DNA of 64,000 nucleotides from Candidatus Sabulitectum silens (GTDB lineage Bacteria > Fermentibacterota > Fermentibacteria > Fermentibacterales > JCC-6). Both the position numbers and the translations under genes were made by a program. The stretch covers positions 1-64,000 of the forward strand of contig MJAN01000002.1 of the NCBI GenBank assembly GCA_001875255.1, given 5' to 3'. This document shows, in pieces, positions 47,183-57,750 of this stretch. Under the pieces are notes generated by a model that was given only the letters and a program-made list of their open reading frames with translations, was not told the DNA's origin and searched no databases. The stretch's first letter is position 1; each line of letters starts with the position of its first letter.

Positions 47183-49427
47183 CTACTTAATGATTGCGAA
47201 CTTATCAATCACAAAGTCGTCTGCGGTCTCTACGCGGTAAACATAGAGGCCTGTTACAACATCCTGATCATTTCTGGACACGAGATCCCAGAACTCGGTA
47301 CCGTTGTTACCGGTGTAGTCACGATGCTCGAGGGTTATCACATGGTCGCCTGCCAGGGTGTAGATGTGGATGTCGCACATGGAGGGCAGGTTAATGAATG
47401 CGATCTTGTTGAAGTAGGTCTGTTCCCAGGCGGCGCTTACCTTGTAGGGGTTGGGAACGACGCGGACGTTCTCGGTCCAGTTCGAATCGGTATCCCAGCG
47501 GGGAACCACGGGGATAGGTGTTCCCTCGAGGTTCTGCTTGTAGTTGCTCTTGGTGCTCTCAACACCTGTTTCGGCGTCGAATGCGGTGACCACATAGTAG
47601 TAGGGGAAGCCGTTCTGCGCGGTGTTGTCGGTGAAGCTCCGCACGCCGGGCTCGGTGACTGTGGCTATGAGCTGGAAGTCGCCGGGGGTGAAGGAGGACC
47701 TGTAGATGTTGTATCCGCCGAAGGGAGAGTAGGACTCGGCGTTTCCGCCCCATTCGAGCTGGACAGAGTTGTCGCGGCCCTCGTAGAAAAGGATGGGTGT
47801 GGGGGAAGGGCGGGAACATCCCAGCCCGTCTCACCAAGATAGTAAGCGCTGAGAAGCTCGTCGGCTGACTGCCTGGCGCCTTCGAGGCCGGCGTTAACAA
47901 CCCAGCCACCGATAACGAAGAGGCTGTCGCCCTCCACCAGGCTCACCGGTCCCATTGTGGGAAGGAACCTGTAGTCGAACACGGGGTAGCCCAGGTTGAG
48001 GGGGTTGTCGTAGACGAAGGGCCATGGGCCGGGGTTCGGAGCTACCCTGGCTTCAGGGGTGTTGGAGTTGCCCACCCAGCCCTCGAGGTAGGAGGGGCCA
48101 CTGAACTGGCCGCTTTCATCCGGGAATACTCCCCACATGTAGTTGTATCTCTCGAGGTCGGTGCCCGGGTCGCTCTCCCAGTTCCACCAGCCGTGGCTGA
48201 GGGGAATGGGAACGCCGTGGACATCGATGGGCCGCTCAATTGTGCCGTCGCTTTCTTCAGGTAGCAGTCCAGAAGACGCCAGCCAATGAAACCGACGCAG
48301 GGATAGTCGAGGTCCTGCTCGCCGGAGTCGTCGATGGAGCTTCCGGGACCGTCGCCGTCCCACATGGTACTCATGCTTCTGGGGATCACCGCGTAGGTGG
48401 TGTCTCCAACCACATGCTGCCAGTAGTTCTCCGGGCGGTTGCCCGCGGTGAACATTTCCATACCCGTACCTGGTTGACGGGGTAAAGGGTATCTCCACCG
48501 GCCACCTTGAACAGGATGGTGTAGTGGTCGGAAACTCCGTCGCCGTTCACGTCGTTGTCGGGAACGCCATCGGAACTGACATAGTTGTAGTAGTACCAGA
48601 TGTTGTTGGGGTCCTCGGGATCCAGCGGGGTGTCGGGATTCTGCTGGTAGGTGTAGTCGTCCTGCTCGCTGGCGGAGGTGCCGTTCTGGAAAACATACTC
48701 GAAGTCCGGGACTTCAGGGTCGCCGGAAAGCCAGATGGCATGGCCGTCGTAGTAGACCACGTCTCGATGGCTGCCTCAACGGGGTCGGCGGTTGCGATGT
48801 CGCAGTCGCCCTTACCGCAACGGCAAGGCCGTCGAGGGGGACCCTCCACCGAACTGGGGATGGTGGGTTACAACGAACTTGTTGGCTATGAAGTTGTTGT
48901 AGCCCGGTGTACCCCAGCTGTAGTTCTCTTCCCAGACCTGTACTCCGTACATGTCATTGGCGTCCTGGTAGCTGTTGTTCTCGTACCAGTCGTCGTAGGC
49001 GTACTGGGTCTGCTCGAGGGCGGTGGGACCTGGAACGAGTTTTCCATGGGGAACCCTCGCTGGGCCAGAGTTCCCAGTCGCCGTAGTCGGAACAGCTGGC
49101 GTACTTGCCGAACTCGCCGCCCACGGTGATTCCCTCACCTGCGCAGGCGGTCCAGAAGTTGCCGGCCCAGAGGTAGGAACTGCCGGACCCGCCGGGCCAT
49201 TCCATGGAAGGATAGTTACCATCGGGGTCTCCGAACCTGCCGAGGTTGAGGAACGCGCTCCACACGTTTCCCAGATTGTGCAGACCCCAGACCAGTGAAG
49301 GTCTGGCGTCGGTGCCCTCGGGCAGTGAAACCTCTCTAAGCTCTCTTGCGAGGCCCGTGCCGACAAACACAAAGAGTGTAAGCACGGCGAGTGCAAGGAA
49401 CCCTCGGCTCTGCCTGGTATTCCTCAT
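47183..49427 (-). CDS. Large T9SS-type secreted protein (frame-broken)
   Basis: Signal peptide (FLALAVLTLFVFVGTGLA) from ATG 49427 behind AGGAGG. N-part LNLGRFGDPDGNYPSMEWPG and YLWAGNFWTACAGEGITVGG, aromatic rich. Middle: WDGDGPGSSIDDSGEQDLDY. C-terminus: PYYYVVTAFDAETGVESTKS (fibronectin-like) and a sorting domain VRVVPNPYKVSAAWEQTY, CDIHIYTLAGDHVITLEHRD and VIDKFAIIK. Five or more lost bases between 49030 and 47815. About 745 residues. The start is 17 bases from the PorV start; probably a major PorV-dependent surface cargo. Confidence 0.82.
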
Positions 49428-49492
49428 ACTCACTTTCACCTCCTGTCTTTTTCAGACCGGTTTTCTTTTGCGGCCCGAATCCTACAAATGTT

Positions 49493-49516
49493 GTGTGTCA
49501 CACCCATATGACACAC
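49493..49516 (-). promoter_or_regulatory. Inverted repeat between tonB and the T9SS-cargo gene
   Basis: GTGTGTCA (49493-49500) and TGACACAC (49509-49516) form a perfect 8-base inverted repeat one base downstream of the tonB stop. There is no proper T run, so a partial terminator, an RNA-processing hairpin or a dimeric operator are all possible. Confidence 0.45.
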
Positions 49517-49517
49517 C

Positions 49518-50179
49518 CTAATTGGACAACTCGAAGTTGTAACTGAGCGAGGTCCACACTCCCACCGGGCGGTCGTTGTTCCTTGCCGGTGACCAGCGGG
49601 TGTCCCACGCCGCCGAAATGGCGGCCTGGTCCAGGTGTTCACCCCGCTCGAGTTGTAAAGCTGCACATCCGCCACCGTTCCGTCGGCGGTTACATATATC
49701 CAGAGGGTGACCACACCTTCCACCCCGGCCTGTCTTGCCAGGTCGGGGTATGTGGGGGTGGGCCTGTAGGTGCAGACCGGAAAGACCTCAACCGCCATGA
49801 AGCGCGGGGGGCCCATCTCTTCCGACTGACCATCCTGACCCAGCTCATCGCTCTGTTCCACCGTCATGGCTACCGCCAGGGTGGTGTCTTCGCTGAGGGA
49901 CAGCGTTATGTCCAGCTCTTCTACCATTTCTTCCGTTTCCTGCTCCAGCTCTTCCTGCTCTTCCTCTACTTCCTCCTCCTGCTCTTCGACCGTATCGTCG
50001 AAGGCTATGTCAGCCTCTACGGCCTCCATGTCGGAGTCGGTGGTTCTGGTTGACAGCCTTCCCAGTTCACTTGCGGGAATGAGCTCGAAGAAGATGATCA
50101 GTAACGCAAGGGCAACAACGACCCCCACTCGAAACCGAGGGCGGTCTGTTCTCTGCTCTTTCTTTCTGCGCTTGTAGTC
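49518..50179 (-). CDS. TonB-like energy transducer (frame-broken)
   Basis: ATG 50179 behind GAGGGGGTGAG: MTTSAERKSREQTALGFE, then one lost base near 50122 and the membrane helix VGVVVALALLIIFFELIP. A Glu-rich periplasmic linker (EEQEEEVEEEQEELEQETEE) replaces the usual Pro-rich one. The TonB C-domain follows: PTPTYPDLARQAGVEGVVTL and WIYVTADGTVADVQL, and, after lost base(s) near 49640, the frame HLDQAAISAAWDTRWSPARN ends in YNFELSN. About 220 residues. Couples the ExbB/ExbD motor to the receptor encoded upstream. Confidence 0.88.
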
Positions 50180-50191
50180 ATCTCACCCCCT

Positions 50192-50656
50192 CTATATTCC
50201 CGCGCCGGTTTCCCGGGCGTTGAACTGAATGCTGTACAACTCTTCGTACCTGAGAGCCCTGAAGAGATCAACCATAGACTCCATGGGAACCCTTGCGTCC
50301 GCATTGAGCACTATGACATCGAGCCGCTTGTTCTGCTCCCGCCAGAACTTGTCCGCGAGGTTCCTTACCTGCTCCGCAACCTGGTCGAGGGGCAGGTCGA
50401 AGTCTCCTATGCGTGAGATGACATCGCTCTGGTCTTCTCCCGGTGTAACCTGTTTTAGCCACACCGTGAGGATGAGATTCTCCTTCCCCAGCTCGCTCAT
50501 TACCTGAGGGTGAGCCTGGGGGAATCGGATCCGGAGGCCGCTGTCATCCTTGAAGATGGTGGTGGCCATGAAGAAGACAAGAAGCAGGAAGACTATGTCC
50601 GCCATGGTTCCGGTGAAGATGTTGCCGGAGACCGTCATTCTTCTCTTGAACTTCAT
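50192..50656 (-). CDS. ExbD/TolR protein, second copy
   Basis: 154 residues: basic N-end, one membrane helix MADIVFLLLVFFMATTIF with the conserved Asp (residue 20), then a periplasmic TolR fold (DVIVLNADARVPMESMVDLF). Its ATG overlaps the stop of the first exbD (TAATG). Forms the proton channel with ExbB. Intact. Confidence 0.92.
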   Translation of the reverse strand: MKFKRRMTVSGNIFTGTMADIVFLLLVFFMATTIFKDDSGLRIRFPQAHPQVMSELGKENLILTVWLKQVTPGEDQSDVISRIGDFDLPLDQVAEQVRNLADKFWREQNKRLDVIVLNADARVPMESMVDLFRALRYEELYSIQFNARETGAGI

Positions 50657-51401
50657 TACACACCACCTCCAAGTCTTTCCTGGATGGTTATGCCCGTTCG
50701 GCTGACACCGTTGCGCCTTATTACGTCCAGCGCGGCTATCATGCCGTCGTAGTCACAGTCCGGGAAAAATTTGAGGATAACGACAAGCTCGCTCTCGCGT
50801 ACGGCCGAGGCGATATCCCCCTGCCTGGCATCGGCCAGGACCAGGGTGTCGCCGAAGGCCACTTCTCCGAAGATCGGATCGGTTACTACCGGCGCGGCCG
50901 AACCCATTGAGGCACGGATTAGGCCGGGGCGGGTAATGGCGGTGAGGTTTTCCGCCTGGACCGCTGAACTCAGGCTGGAATAGGTACCCGAGGGTACGCC
51001 CTTCGCCACTTCAAGGTTGTTCAGAAGACGGCTGGCCGTGGCCCCATCGGTTCTGCCCTGTCCGCGGCAAGGGTCATTATTCCCTGCTGAAACACAGGAT
51101 CGTCAAGGCTTACATCCTCACCGGCTCTGGCCCTCTGCAGCGGCCCCTCGGGGGGTGCCTGGTCTATGAGGGCCACATAGCTCTCAAGACCCCACTGCTT
51201 GATGGTCATTACCAGCCTGTTGGTTTCGTCGATCACCACCTCTTCGGTGTTTTCATCGGGCTTCTTCGGCAGCGTGTAGCTGATGCCCTTCTGAACCTCA
51301 AAGGTGGTCGTGACCAGGAAGAAGATCAGCAGCAGGAATGCAATGTCGGACATTGACGCGTCTGGTATGGCGCCGGATGCCCGTGGTTTATCCTTGCGCA
51401 T
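50656..51401 (-). CDS. ExbD/TolR protein, first copy with extended periplasmic domain (one lost base)
   Basis: ATG 51401 behind AAGGAG. Helix MSDIAFLLLIFFLVTTTF with channel Asp (residue 18), then an insert of about 100 residues (LVMTIKQWGLESYVALIDQA, QGIMTLAADRAEPM) before the TolR-like end ESELVVILKFFPDCDYDGMI then ALDVIRRNGVSRTGI. One lost base near 51018. About 248 residues, longer than the usual 140. A Bacteroidota-type ExbD pair (long and short) is common. Confidence 0.9.
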
Positions 51402-51413
51402 TCTCGCTCCTTA

Positions 51414-52255
51414 TCACAGCTGCTTCAGATGTTCCATGTCGGCCAGCTGGTCGACAAGGAACATGCTTGCCTCTTCCATGTCGGTTACGAATCGGCCAAT
51501 TTTGGCTATGTAGTAGTTATTCGCCATCTGTATGGGAATAGCTATCACAAGACCGGTGGCGGTTGTGATAAGGGCCTCCTGTATACCGCCGGCCACAAGG
51601 CTGGCGTCTACGTTCTTGGCTGCCGCTATCTCGCCGAAGGCGCGGATCATTCCCGAGACCGTTCCCAGGAAACCGAGCATGGGCGCTATGCTTGAAACAG
51701 AGGCAAGAACAACAAGCCCCTTCTCGAGATGCGCCATCTCGATGGATCCAGCGCTTTCTATTGCTTTCTCAACATCGGTAAGGCCCTTGTCCCGCCTGAG
51801 AAGACCTGCCCTCAGTATTGCTGACACCGGGCCCTGGTTCTGTCGCAGAGGCTTTCAGCTCCGCTGAGGTCGCCCTTGCGGATATAACCGCCCAGCTGTT
51901 CCAGGAACTTGTTCACATCAAGCTTTGCCTTGCTGAAAACAATGAGCCTTTCAACGGCTACGGCGATACCGATAAGAAGGGAAAGAAGAAGGGGCCACAT
52001 GAAGCTTCCACCTGCTATGAACAGGTCCTTCAGGTCCATGCTTGCGCTGGAGGCGCGCTCCAGTTCTTCCCCTTCCGGGGCTTCTTCGGCGGTTGCGGCG
52101 GATTCGGTTTCGTCCACGGGCTCTTCCGTGGGGACGACCTCCTCTTCCACCGGTTCGGCAACCTCTTCAGTGGTTTCCGTTGCTTCCGGTTCTTCAGGCT
52201 GAGCAAAGGCCAGGGGGGCCATGATCAGCAGAAGCACCAGCAGTATTCTATGCAT
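51414..52255 (-). CDS. ExbB/TolQ/MotA-family proton channel with signal peptide and acidic N-domain (one lost base)
   Basis: Signal peptide (ILLVLLLIMAPLAFAQ) from ATG 52255, an acidic low-complexity segment (EEVAEPVEEEVVPTEEPVDE), then the TolQ core: GGSFMWPLLLSLLIGIAVAV, one lost base near 51822, SIAPMLGFLGTVSGMIRAFG and EALITTATGLVIAIPIQMAN. About 280 residues. With the two ExbD and TonB it forms one operon. Confidence 0.9.
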
Positions 52256-52301
52256 ATTGGTAATTCTCCTCATTTATCGCGGTTTCCCGCTGGGTCTGTG
52301 T

Positions 52302-55082
52302 TTACCACTCGAAGTCGATTCCGAAGCGGATTGCGCGTCTGCGGGCGTAGGCATCGGGCTGGCCTGCGGGACCCCTTGGGTCGTTGTCGGGCTCGCCGTC
52401 GCCGTCCTGGTCGGCATCGTACCAGGCTGTGTCCCTTATCTCGTTCACATTTGTCCTGTTGAACAGGTTGGTGACCCACACATAGACGTTAACGGAGGTG
52501 TCGCCCAGCCACCATATCTTGTTCAGCTTGGCGTTGGTGTTCATTGTGTAGGGCATCCGTCCGCTGTTGATGAGGGGGTCGGCGGTACCCTGGGCGCTTG
52601 CGGTGTAGGGCATTCCGCTGCCGTAGCTCCACTGCAGGGAAAGACCGAGGCCCTGAAGCCAGCGGGTGTCACCCCATACGGGACCCTCGCCCCTGGGGAT
52701 GCGGAAGTCGAAGTTAGCGTTGACCATGTGGGTCTGGTCCCAGTCGAGGTAGCTCTCGCGCTTGGGAATGATCCATCCGGCCCATGCGTAGGTGTAGTTC
52801 TGTGTGGCGCTGGAGCTCTTGCCCTTCGCTATGGAGTAGGTGTAGTTGGCGTTGAAGCTTATGAAGTTGGAGGGGCGCCTCATGAGGCTGAACTCGGCTC
52901 CGCGGACATTGCCGTAGTCGCCGTTGATGTAGAGGTCGTAGGCGTCAACCGCGGTGAAGTAGTTCTTCTGCATGTCGACGAGGCCTGTGATGTCCTTGTA
53001 GTAGCCGGTGACATCAAGCAGGGTGAGGTCGTCGAACTGGTGCTTAACACCAACTTCGTAGGCGATGGTCTCTTCAGGCTCGAGGTCGGGGTTTCCCACT
53101 ATGGGGAAAGCGCCTGAGAGGTCGAAGTTCGCGCCGTCGAACATCCTGAGGAAGTCCGGAACCTGGAAGTAGTGCCCGTAGGTGAAGTGAAGCACATCGC
53201 GCTCGGTGATGGGGTGGCTGAAGCCCAGCCTGGGGCTGAGGTGATACTTGGCGCTTACGCTTACCGGGTTCTTGATGTGGTCGGGGTCGCCGCCGGAGGT
53301 GCCCTCGTTCACCGGGTCGGTGAGGTCGGCGGGGTAGCTGTCGAAGTTGGGGTCGAAGTAGTCGAACCTGAGTCCGGCGTTAACTATCATTCCCCTGTAC
53401 TCCATTTTGTCCTGGAGATATGCAGAAGCGGCGTGGGGGAACACATGCCAGTCGCTGAGGTAGATGTTTCCGCCGGAGGCGGTGTCTACGCTGTACTCGT
53501 AGATGTCGTAGTACTTGCCTTCGATACCGAACTTAAGCTGGTGCTGCTGGTTGACCTGGTTGGTAACATCCAGCCTTGCGGTGGATATGGTGCTGTTCTG
53601 GTCGTACCAGGCGAACCTGCTGGCTCCGCTGCGGTAGAAACCGTTGGAGTCCTGCACCCTGTCGGGTGTGTAGTTCAGCCAGTCCTCGGTGGTGAAGCCG
53701 TCGCCCACGAACCCGCCGTCGGGGTCGAGTATCCGGCGCTCTTCAGCTGCGTAGTACTGGTTCAGCTTGAACTCCAGGAAGCTGGCGTCGCTGAGGGTCT
53801 GTGTGAGGGCGAAGCCTATGGAGTAGTTGTTGAAATACCTGTCGGGAAGGCCGTAGCGGATGTCCTGACCGGGGATGACATCACCGGAAAGCTCATCGAC
53901 ATAGTCTTCCTCGAAGAGGGCATAGTACCAGCCGTACTGGGCATTGCCGCTGTAAAGGCCGGTATCCTGATCGCGGTAGTAGCCGCTGAGGTTTATCTTG
54001 GTTCTGGGGTTTGGCCGGATGGTGAGCTTCAGGTTTCCGTTTATCTGCTCACTTCCGGTGTTCAGGTAGTAGCCGTAGTTGCCGTCGCGTCCGCCTCCGT
54101 ACTGGAGCCACTTGACGGTACCGAAGAACCTCACATCGCCGCCGACCTCAAGGCCCATTGCGGGCAGAAGGATCTGGGTGATGGGTTCAGGGCCGCCCAG
54201 TGAAGCCTCCACATCAAGCCTGGCTTCCGAGAAGGCCGCCGGCTTGTTGTTGCCGAACTCACGGAGGGGCCGGTCGTCCTGGCCATCGAAATTACGGCCG
54301 GCGTACCATGCGCCGGGGTAGCCCCATGACCAGTCGTCGGAAAGGCCCAGGGCGGAAAAGTCGTTTCCGTCCATGCTGATGGAGCCGTGGTAGTTCTCTT
54401 CGCCCTCCCGGGTAACAACATTGATGATACCGGACTGGGCGTTGCCGTACTGGGCGCCGAAACCGCCGGTAATCACCGATGTTTCCGCAACAGCGGAGAG
54501 GGGAAGGCTCTGGTCGGCCTGGTTGCCGTTGGGGTCGACCTGGGTGACGCCGTCTACCACGTAGGCAACCTCGCCGCCGCGGCCGCCGCGCATGTGAAGC
54601 TGGCCGTCGTCAACAACACCGGCCTGCTGGTTCACCACATCGGTGATACCGGCAACGGGCATTGTTCGTATCTCGTCCCGGCTGACCACTGAAACGCTGG
54701 AGGTAACACCACGAAGGATCATACCTCTCTGGTCGGTTACCGTAATAACGGTGCTTCCAACCGCTTCAGGGTTAAGCACGAAGTCCATTCGGGTGGTCAT
54801 GTCGGCGAGGACACTTGCACCCTGCTGGGTCTGCTCGCCCATACCTACCATGCGGGCCTGGAGATCGTAGGTCCCAGGCTGCAGGTTGATGATGAAGTAC
54901 TCGCCGTTGGGATCCGTCATTGCACCGTAGGAAGTACCGACGACCATCACAGTCGCGCCGACCAGCGGATTTCCGTCTGTGTCGGTTACGCGACCGGCGA
55001 TCTTGCCGGTAGTTGCCGCGGTTGCAGCAAGGGATACAAACAGCAAGAGTGCGAGCGAGAACAGCGTTGCTCTTCTAAACAC
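52302..55082 (-). CDS. TonB-dependent receptor
   Basis: GTG 55082 behind AAAGGAGCTGCAAA; 926 residues, unbroken. Signal peptide (FRRATLFSLALLLFVSLAAT), carboxypeptidase-regulatory-like domain (GKIAGRVTDTDGNPLVGATV), plug (ITDVVNQQAGVVDDGQLHMR, GGFGAQYGNAQSGIINVVT) and a beta barrel rich in aromatic strands that ends RAIRFGIDFEW. SusC-like in the N-terminal domain but no SusD neighbour. Substrate unknown; no metal-specific motif. It lies before exbB and probably leads the operon. Confidence 0.93.
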   Translation of the reverse strand: MFRRATLFSLALLLFVSLAATAATTGKIAGRVTDTDGNPLVGATVMVVGTSYGAMTDPNGEYFIINLQPGTYDLQARMVGMGEQTQQGASVLADMTTRMDFVLNPEAVGSTVITVTDQRGMILRGVTSSVSVVSRDEIRTMPVAGITDVVNQQAGVVDDGQLHMRGGRGGEVAYVVDGVTQVDPNGNQADQSLPLSAVAETSVITGGFGAQYGNAQSGIINVVTREGEENYHGSISMDGNDFSALGLSDDWSWGYPGAWYAGRNFDGQDDRPLREFGNNKPAAFSEARLDVEASLGGPEPITQILLPAMGLEVGGDVRFFGTVKWLQYGGGRDGNYGYYLNTGSEQINGNLKLTIRPNPRTKINLSGYYRDQDTGLYSGNAQYGWYYALFEEDYVDELSGDVIPGQDIRYGLPDRYFNNYSIGFALTQTLSDASFLEFKLNQYYAAEERRILDPDGGFVGDGFTTEDWLNYTPDRVQDSNGFYRSGASRFAWYDQNSTISTARLDVTNQVNQQHQLKFGIEGKYYDIYEYSVDTASGGNIYLSDWHVFPHAASAYLQDKMEYRGMIVNAGLRFDYFDPNFDSYPADLTDPVNEGTSGGDPDHIKNPVSVSAKYHLSPRLGFSHPITERDVLHFTYGHYFQVPDFLRMFDGANFDLSGAFPIVGNPDLEPEETIAYEVGVKHQFDDLTLLDVTGYYKDITGLVDMQKNYFTAVDAYDLYINGDYGNVRGAEFSLMRRPSNFISFNANYTYSIAKGKSSSATQNYTYAWAGWIIPKRESYLDWDQTHMVNANFDFRIPRGEGPVWGDTRWLQGLGLSLQWSYGSGMPYTASAQGTADPLINSGRMPYTMNTNAKLNKIWWLGDTSVNVYVWVTNLFNRTNVNEIRDTAWYDADQDGDGEPDNDPRGPAGQPDAYARRRAIRFGIDFEW

Positions 55083-55464
55083 TTTGCAGCTCCTTTCTCT
55101 TGTGCTACAAGCAGTGCATGAAGCCGACACCCGTTCCAGGGTGGTTCGATGGTGCCGGTTCAGCACAAACAATACATGTCCCACGACCCCCTCGTGGCAA
55201 CCTAACACATTACAGCACACCAGCTTACGGTGCACTAACCTGTTGTCTAACAGTCCTTTCCTGCATTGAGGATACCTAAGGGTTCAACCCGTGTCAAGAA
55301 GGCGTTTCCGGCCCTCCGGGAACATCCTGAGGGCACCGGAGTATAAGTGGCTGATGCGTCCATATGTATCCCTTCAAAGGGGATCTTCCATTTCCCCTGT
55401 AGCATCCATGGTCGGGGTCCATGCCCCTTCCGGTGCCGGTTCATCGGAGTGAGTTCCCGCTGTG
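55083..55464 (-). other. 382-base intergenic leader of the TonB-dependent receptor
   Basis: Holds no gene. It contains the promoter at 55269-55297, a leader of about 185 bases and a small hairpin, CCACGA (55181-55186) with TCGTGG (55192-55197), loop of five C. I could not match it to a cobalamin, TPP or other known riboswitch by consensus. The part 55300-55464 shows nothing clear. Confidence 0.5.
55269..55297 (-). promoter_or_regulatory. Promoter of the TonB-dependent receptor with internal palindrome
   Basis: Minus strand TTGACA (55297-55292), 17-base spacer, TATCCT (55274-55269). The spacer contains GGGTTGAACCC, an 11-base inverted repeat placed between -35 and -10, a usual operator position. 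Confidence 0.65.
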
Positions 55465-56543
55465 TCAGAACATCCGTTCGTAGCCCACCATGAAGGCCTC
55501 GCCGCTGTCGTAGAGCCAGTTGATGTAGTCCACTGGAACTATGTTGCCCTCGCGGTACCGGCTGCTCCACTGGTAAACCCCGGACACCCTGTTGTTGCCG
55601 AAGGTGTAGTCGACACCGCCGCTCAATCCTATTCCCATTTTCATGGCCCCCTCGGGCCTGTAACCGCTTATGCCCATGTAGCCGTTGGCCCCGGGGAAGA
55701 TCCAGGGCAGCCTTGTGTAGGCGCTCACCCTGAGATGGCTGCCGTCCATGAGGCCAGCTTCCGTTCCCAGGAAGCCGTCCTTCAGGAAGGGGAAGGAGGC
55801 GGCGGCCCCCACTCCAATGTAGGACTGATACCTGTCGTCGCCGCTTGCGAAGGTGGAATAGAGCCTGGTAATGCCCAGGTCGGTGCTGGCCCCTGCCCTT
55901 ACTGCGAAGGAGGCCGACTCCCATGAATCGTAATAGGTCGAGTCGAACTGGCTGCCATAGTTGACCCTGTTGGAATAAATGACCGACTGACCGCTTCCGA
56001 AACGGTATCCGGCGGAAAGGCCAAGCCGGACCGGCCCGGTGTACCCGGCTATGGAAAGAAGGGCCTCATTCAGGTCTCCCGTTCCGTCGGCCACCAGGGT
56101 CTTCCACAGCTCTCTGTGGTTCTCGGCCACCTCGTAGTACACCTGGGCGGTGGCCTTCATCTCGTACTGGGCAACATTCGCCACCCCTGCACCTGCAGTG
56201 ATACCTCCGCCCAGGGGGAAGGGCAATGGCGGCGGAGCCCCTGGGGGGACATGCTGCCAACATTGAAACGATAGGGCTCAACGCAGGTATAGTGGTAGTA
56301 AATCTCTTCACGCCAGCCTGTGCCCCAGCCGCTGAGGGAAACACTGGAGCCGTGTGCCCCGGCCAGGGCCGAGGGGTTGGTGAAAATGGACAGGGCGGAA
56401 CCGCCCACGGGTATGGTTGCCCCGGCAAGGGCGGCGCTCACAGGGCTGAGACCGCTGACCCTTCCCCCTTCACCGAAAAGGTCCCAGTAGCCGTAGCCCA
56501 GTGCAACGGTGCAGACCGCCAGTAATACGATAATACATCTCAT
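55465..56543 (-). CDS. PorV/OmpP1-like outer membrane protein (one lost base)
   Basis: Signal peptide (MRCIIVLLAVCTVALGYGYW), then GLSPVSAALAGATIPVGGSA and LSIFTNPSALAGAHGS, the start pattern of PorV/PorQ and FadL-like barrels (membrane strand, asparagine-proline turn). One lost base near 56222, then barrel strands (LGLSAGYRFGSGQSVIYSNR, GVDYTFGNNRVSGVYQWSSR) ending in VGYERMF. About 359 residues. Next to the receptor operon. Different from the PorV at 46189. Confidence 0.78.
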
Positions 56544-56660
56544 ACTTTCACCTCCATTATTCCTCTATAATAAGGATATTGCAGTTCCGAAGTGAAGTCA
56601 ATGGAGGAAATCGGCCAAACAGGAAAGCACACTGCTTACTGTAAGTCTTCAAGTTACATA

Positions 56661-56690
56661 AAAATGGGGCGGAGCCCGGTGCCCCGCCCC
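56661..56690 (-). terminator. Intrinsic terminator after the small secreted protein gene
   Basis: GGGGCGG (56666-56672) pairs with CCGCCCC (56684-56690); on the minus strand ATTTTT (56665-56661) follows. Confidence 0.85.
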
Positions 56691-56706
56691 GATAAGCTAA
56701 AACCGC

Positions 56707-57048
56707 TCAGTCAATATCCTCAAGGGTAACGGTGAACACGTTCTCGCTGATAGCAGGGTCACCGTAGTCCTCGGCGTCCACCGAGATGAAGGTGTAGGTG
56801 TCGCCGTCGACATCCTCAAGCATGATGTCAAAAAGTTCGGTTTCCCAGGCGTAGTCGGAGAGGTCGAAATAGACGGTTTCGCCGTCGGCCATGATGTCGC
56901 TTCCCAGCCAGTCGCCGCCCCAGTCGCTGTCGGAGCTGTAGCTTATATAGGCGAAATAGATGTCGTATCCGGTGTCGTTCGTGATCTCGAAGTACTGCCC
57001 GAAGGAGGCAAATGCGAGAAGAGCGAGGAGGGCCAGGGTGAATTTCAT
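56707..57048 (-). CDS. Small secreted acidic beta protein
   Basis: 113 residues from ATG 57048 behind AAAGGA. Signal peptide (MKFTLALLALLAFASFG), then a beta sandwich-like chain rich in Asp and Tyr (YFEITNDTGYDIYFAYISYS, GDWLGSDIMADGETVYFDLS) resembling secreted domains of the TQP/anemone-type folds. No family is assigned. The promoter is not obvious; it may share the transcript of 57107-60382, since the gap to the preceding stop is 58 bases. Confidence 0.65.
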   Translation of the reverse strand: MKFTLALLALLAFASFGQYFEITNDTGYDIYFAYISYSSDSDWGGDWLGSDIMADGETVYFDLSDYAWETELFDIMLEDVDGDTYTFISVDAEDYGDPAISENVFTVTLEDID

Positions 57049-57106
57049 TTCTTTCCTTTCGTTGACGAGAAATGCGGGCGGAAACCCTCCGCCCCGCGGA
57101 ACGTGA

Positions 57107-57750
57107 CTAGAGGTTGATCCCCATGGTGGGTAACCAGTCAAAGAGCAGGAACTGGGTCTGACCTATGAGCAGACTGATACGGGCCATTACGGTGTAACCG
57201 AAGCTGGCTCCGAAGGCTACCATGAGAATGGTAATTCCCACATTGGCAGCACCCCGGTAACTCCCTCGTGTGGTTTGCTGAAGAAGAAGTACACCAGACC
57301 GCAGACAACACCGGTAACCATGATGATGTTGCTGACCCAGGCGAACCAGCCGCCGCCCTGGCTCAGGGTGATTATCGTTCCATGCACCTGGGCAAGGGCG
57401 TTGGTCTGGAGCATGGCGGTCATGCTGAGACCGGCTCCGGTGCCCACTATGAGCGCCAGTGACAGCCGGCTGTAACCGGCGAGTTTTGGAATGAGCCTGA
57501 AGAGCATGAAGAGCCCGAGAACTCCCGGGATGACCCAGATGGGCTGAAAACCGCCGGCGGTGGGAACCATGTTCTGCCACCAGTTGGGCACCAGCACATT
57601 CATTATGGTGTATATCACCCAGTAGCCGGCGCTCATTCCGACGAAGAGGTGTTCAGCGAACTTGTAGAAGGGGTTGTCCTTGTAGAGGAAGCTGTAAAGA
57701 CTCAGGGACAGCAGGGCCCCCAGCCATATTCCTATCACTTCCCAGTTCAT
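57107..57750 (-). CDS. Six-helix membrane protein of the GlmL-linked set (one lost base)
   Basis: Hydrophobic segments: VIGIWLGALLSLSLYSFLY, LFVGMSAGYWVIYTIMNVLV, IWVIPGVLGLFMLFRLIP, LSLALIVGTGAGLSMTAML, SNIIMVTGVVCGLVYFFF and, after a lost base near 57262, TILMVAFGASFGYTVMARIS. The end reads FLLFDWLPTMGINL. About 214 residues. The ATG overlaps the stop of 57747-58602. No known family; the set of neighbours suggests part of a membrane complex. Confidence 0.78.

Noticed and set aside
55083..55268. Known riboswitch (cobalamin or similar) in the receptor leader
   Set aside because: I could not find a B12 box or other conserved consensus; only a small hairpin.
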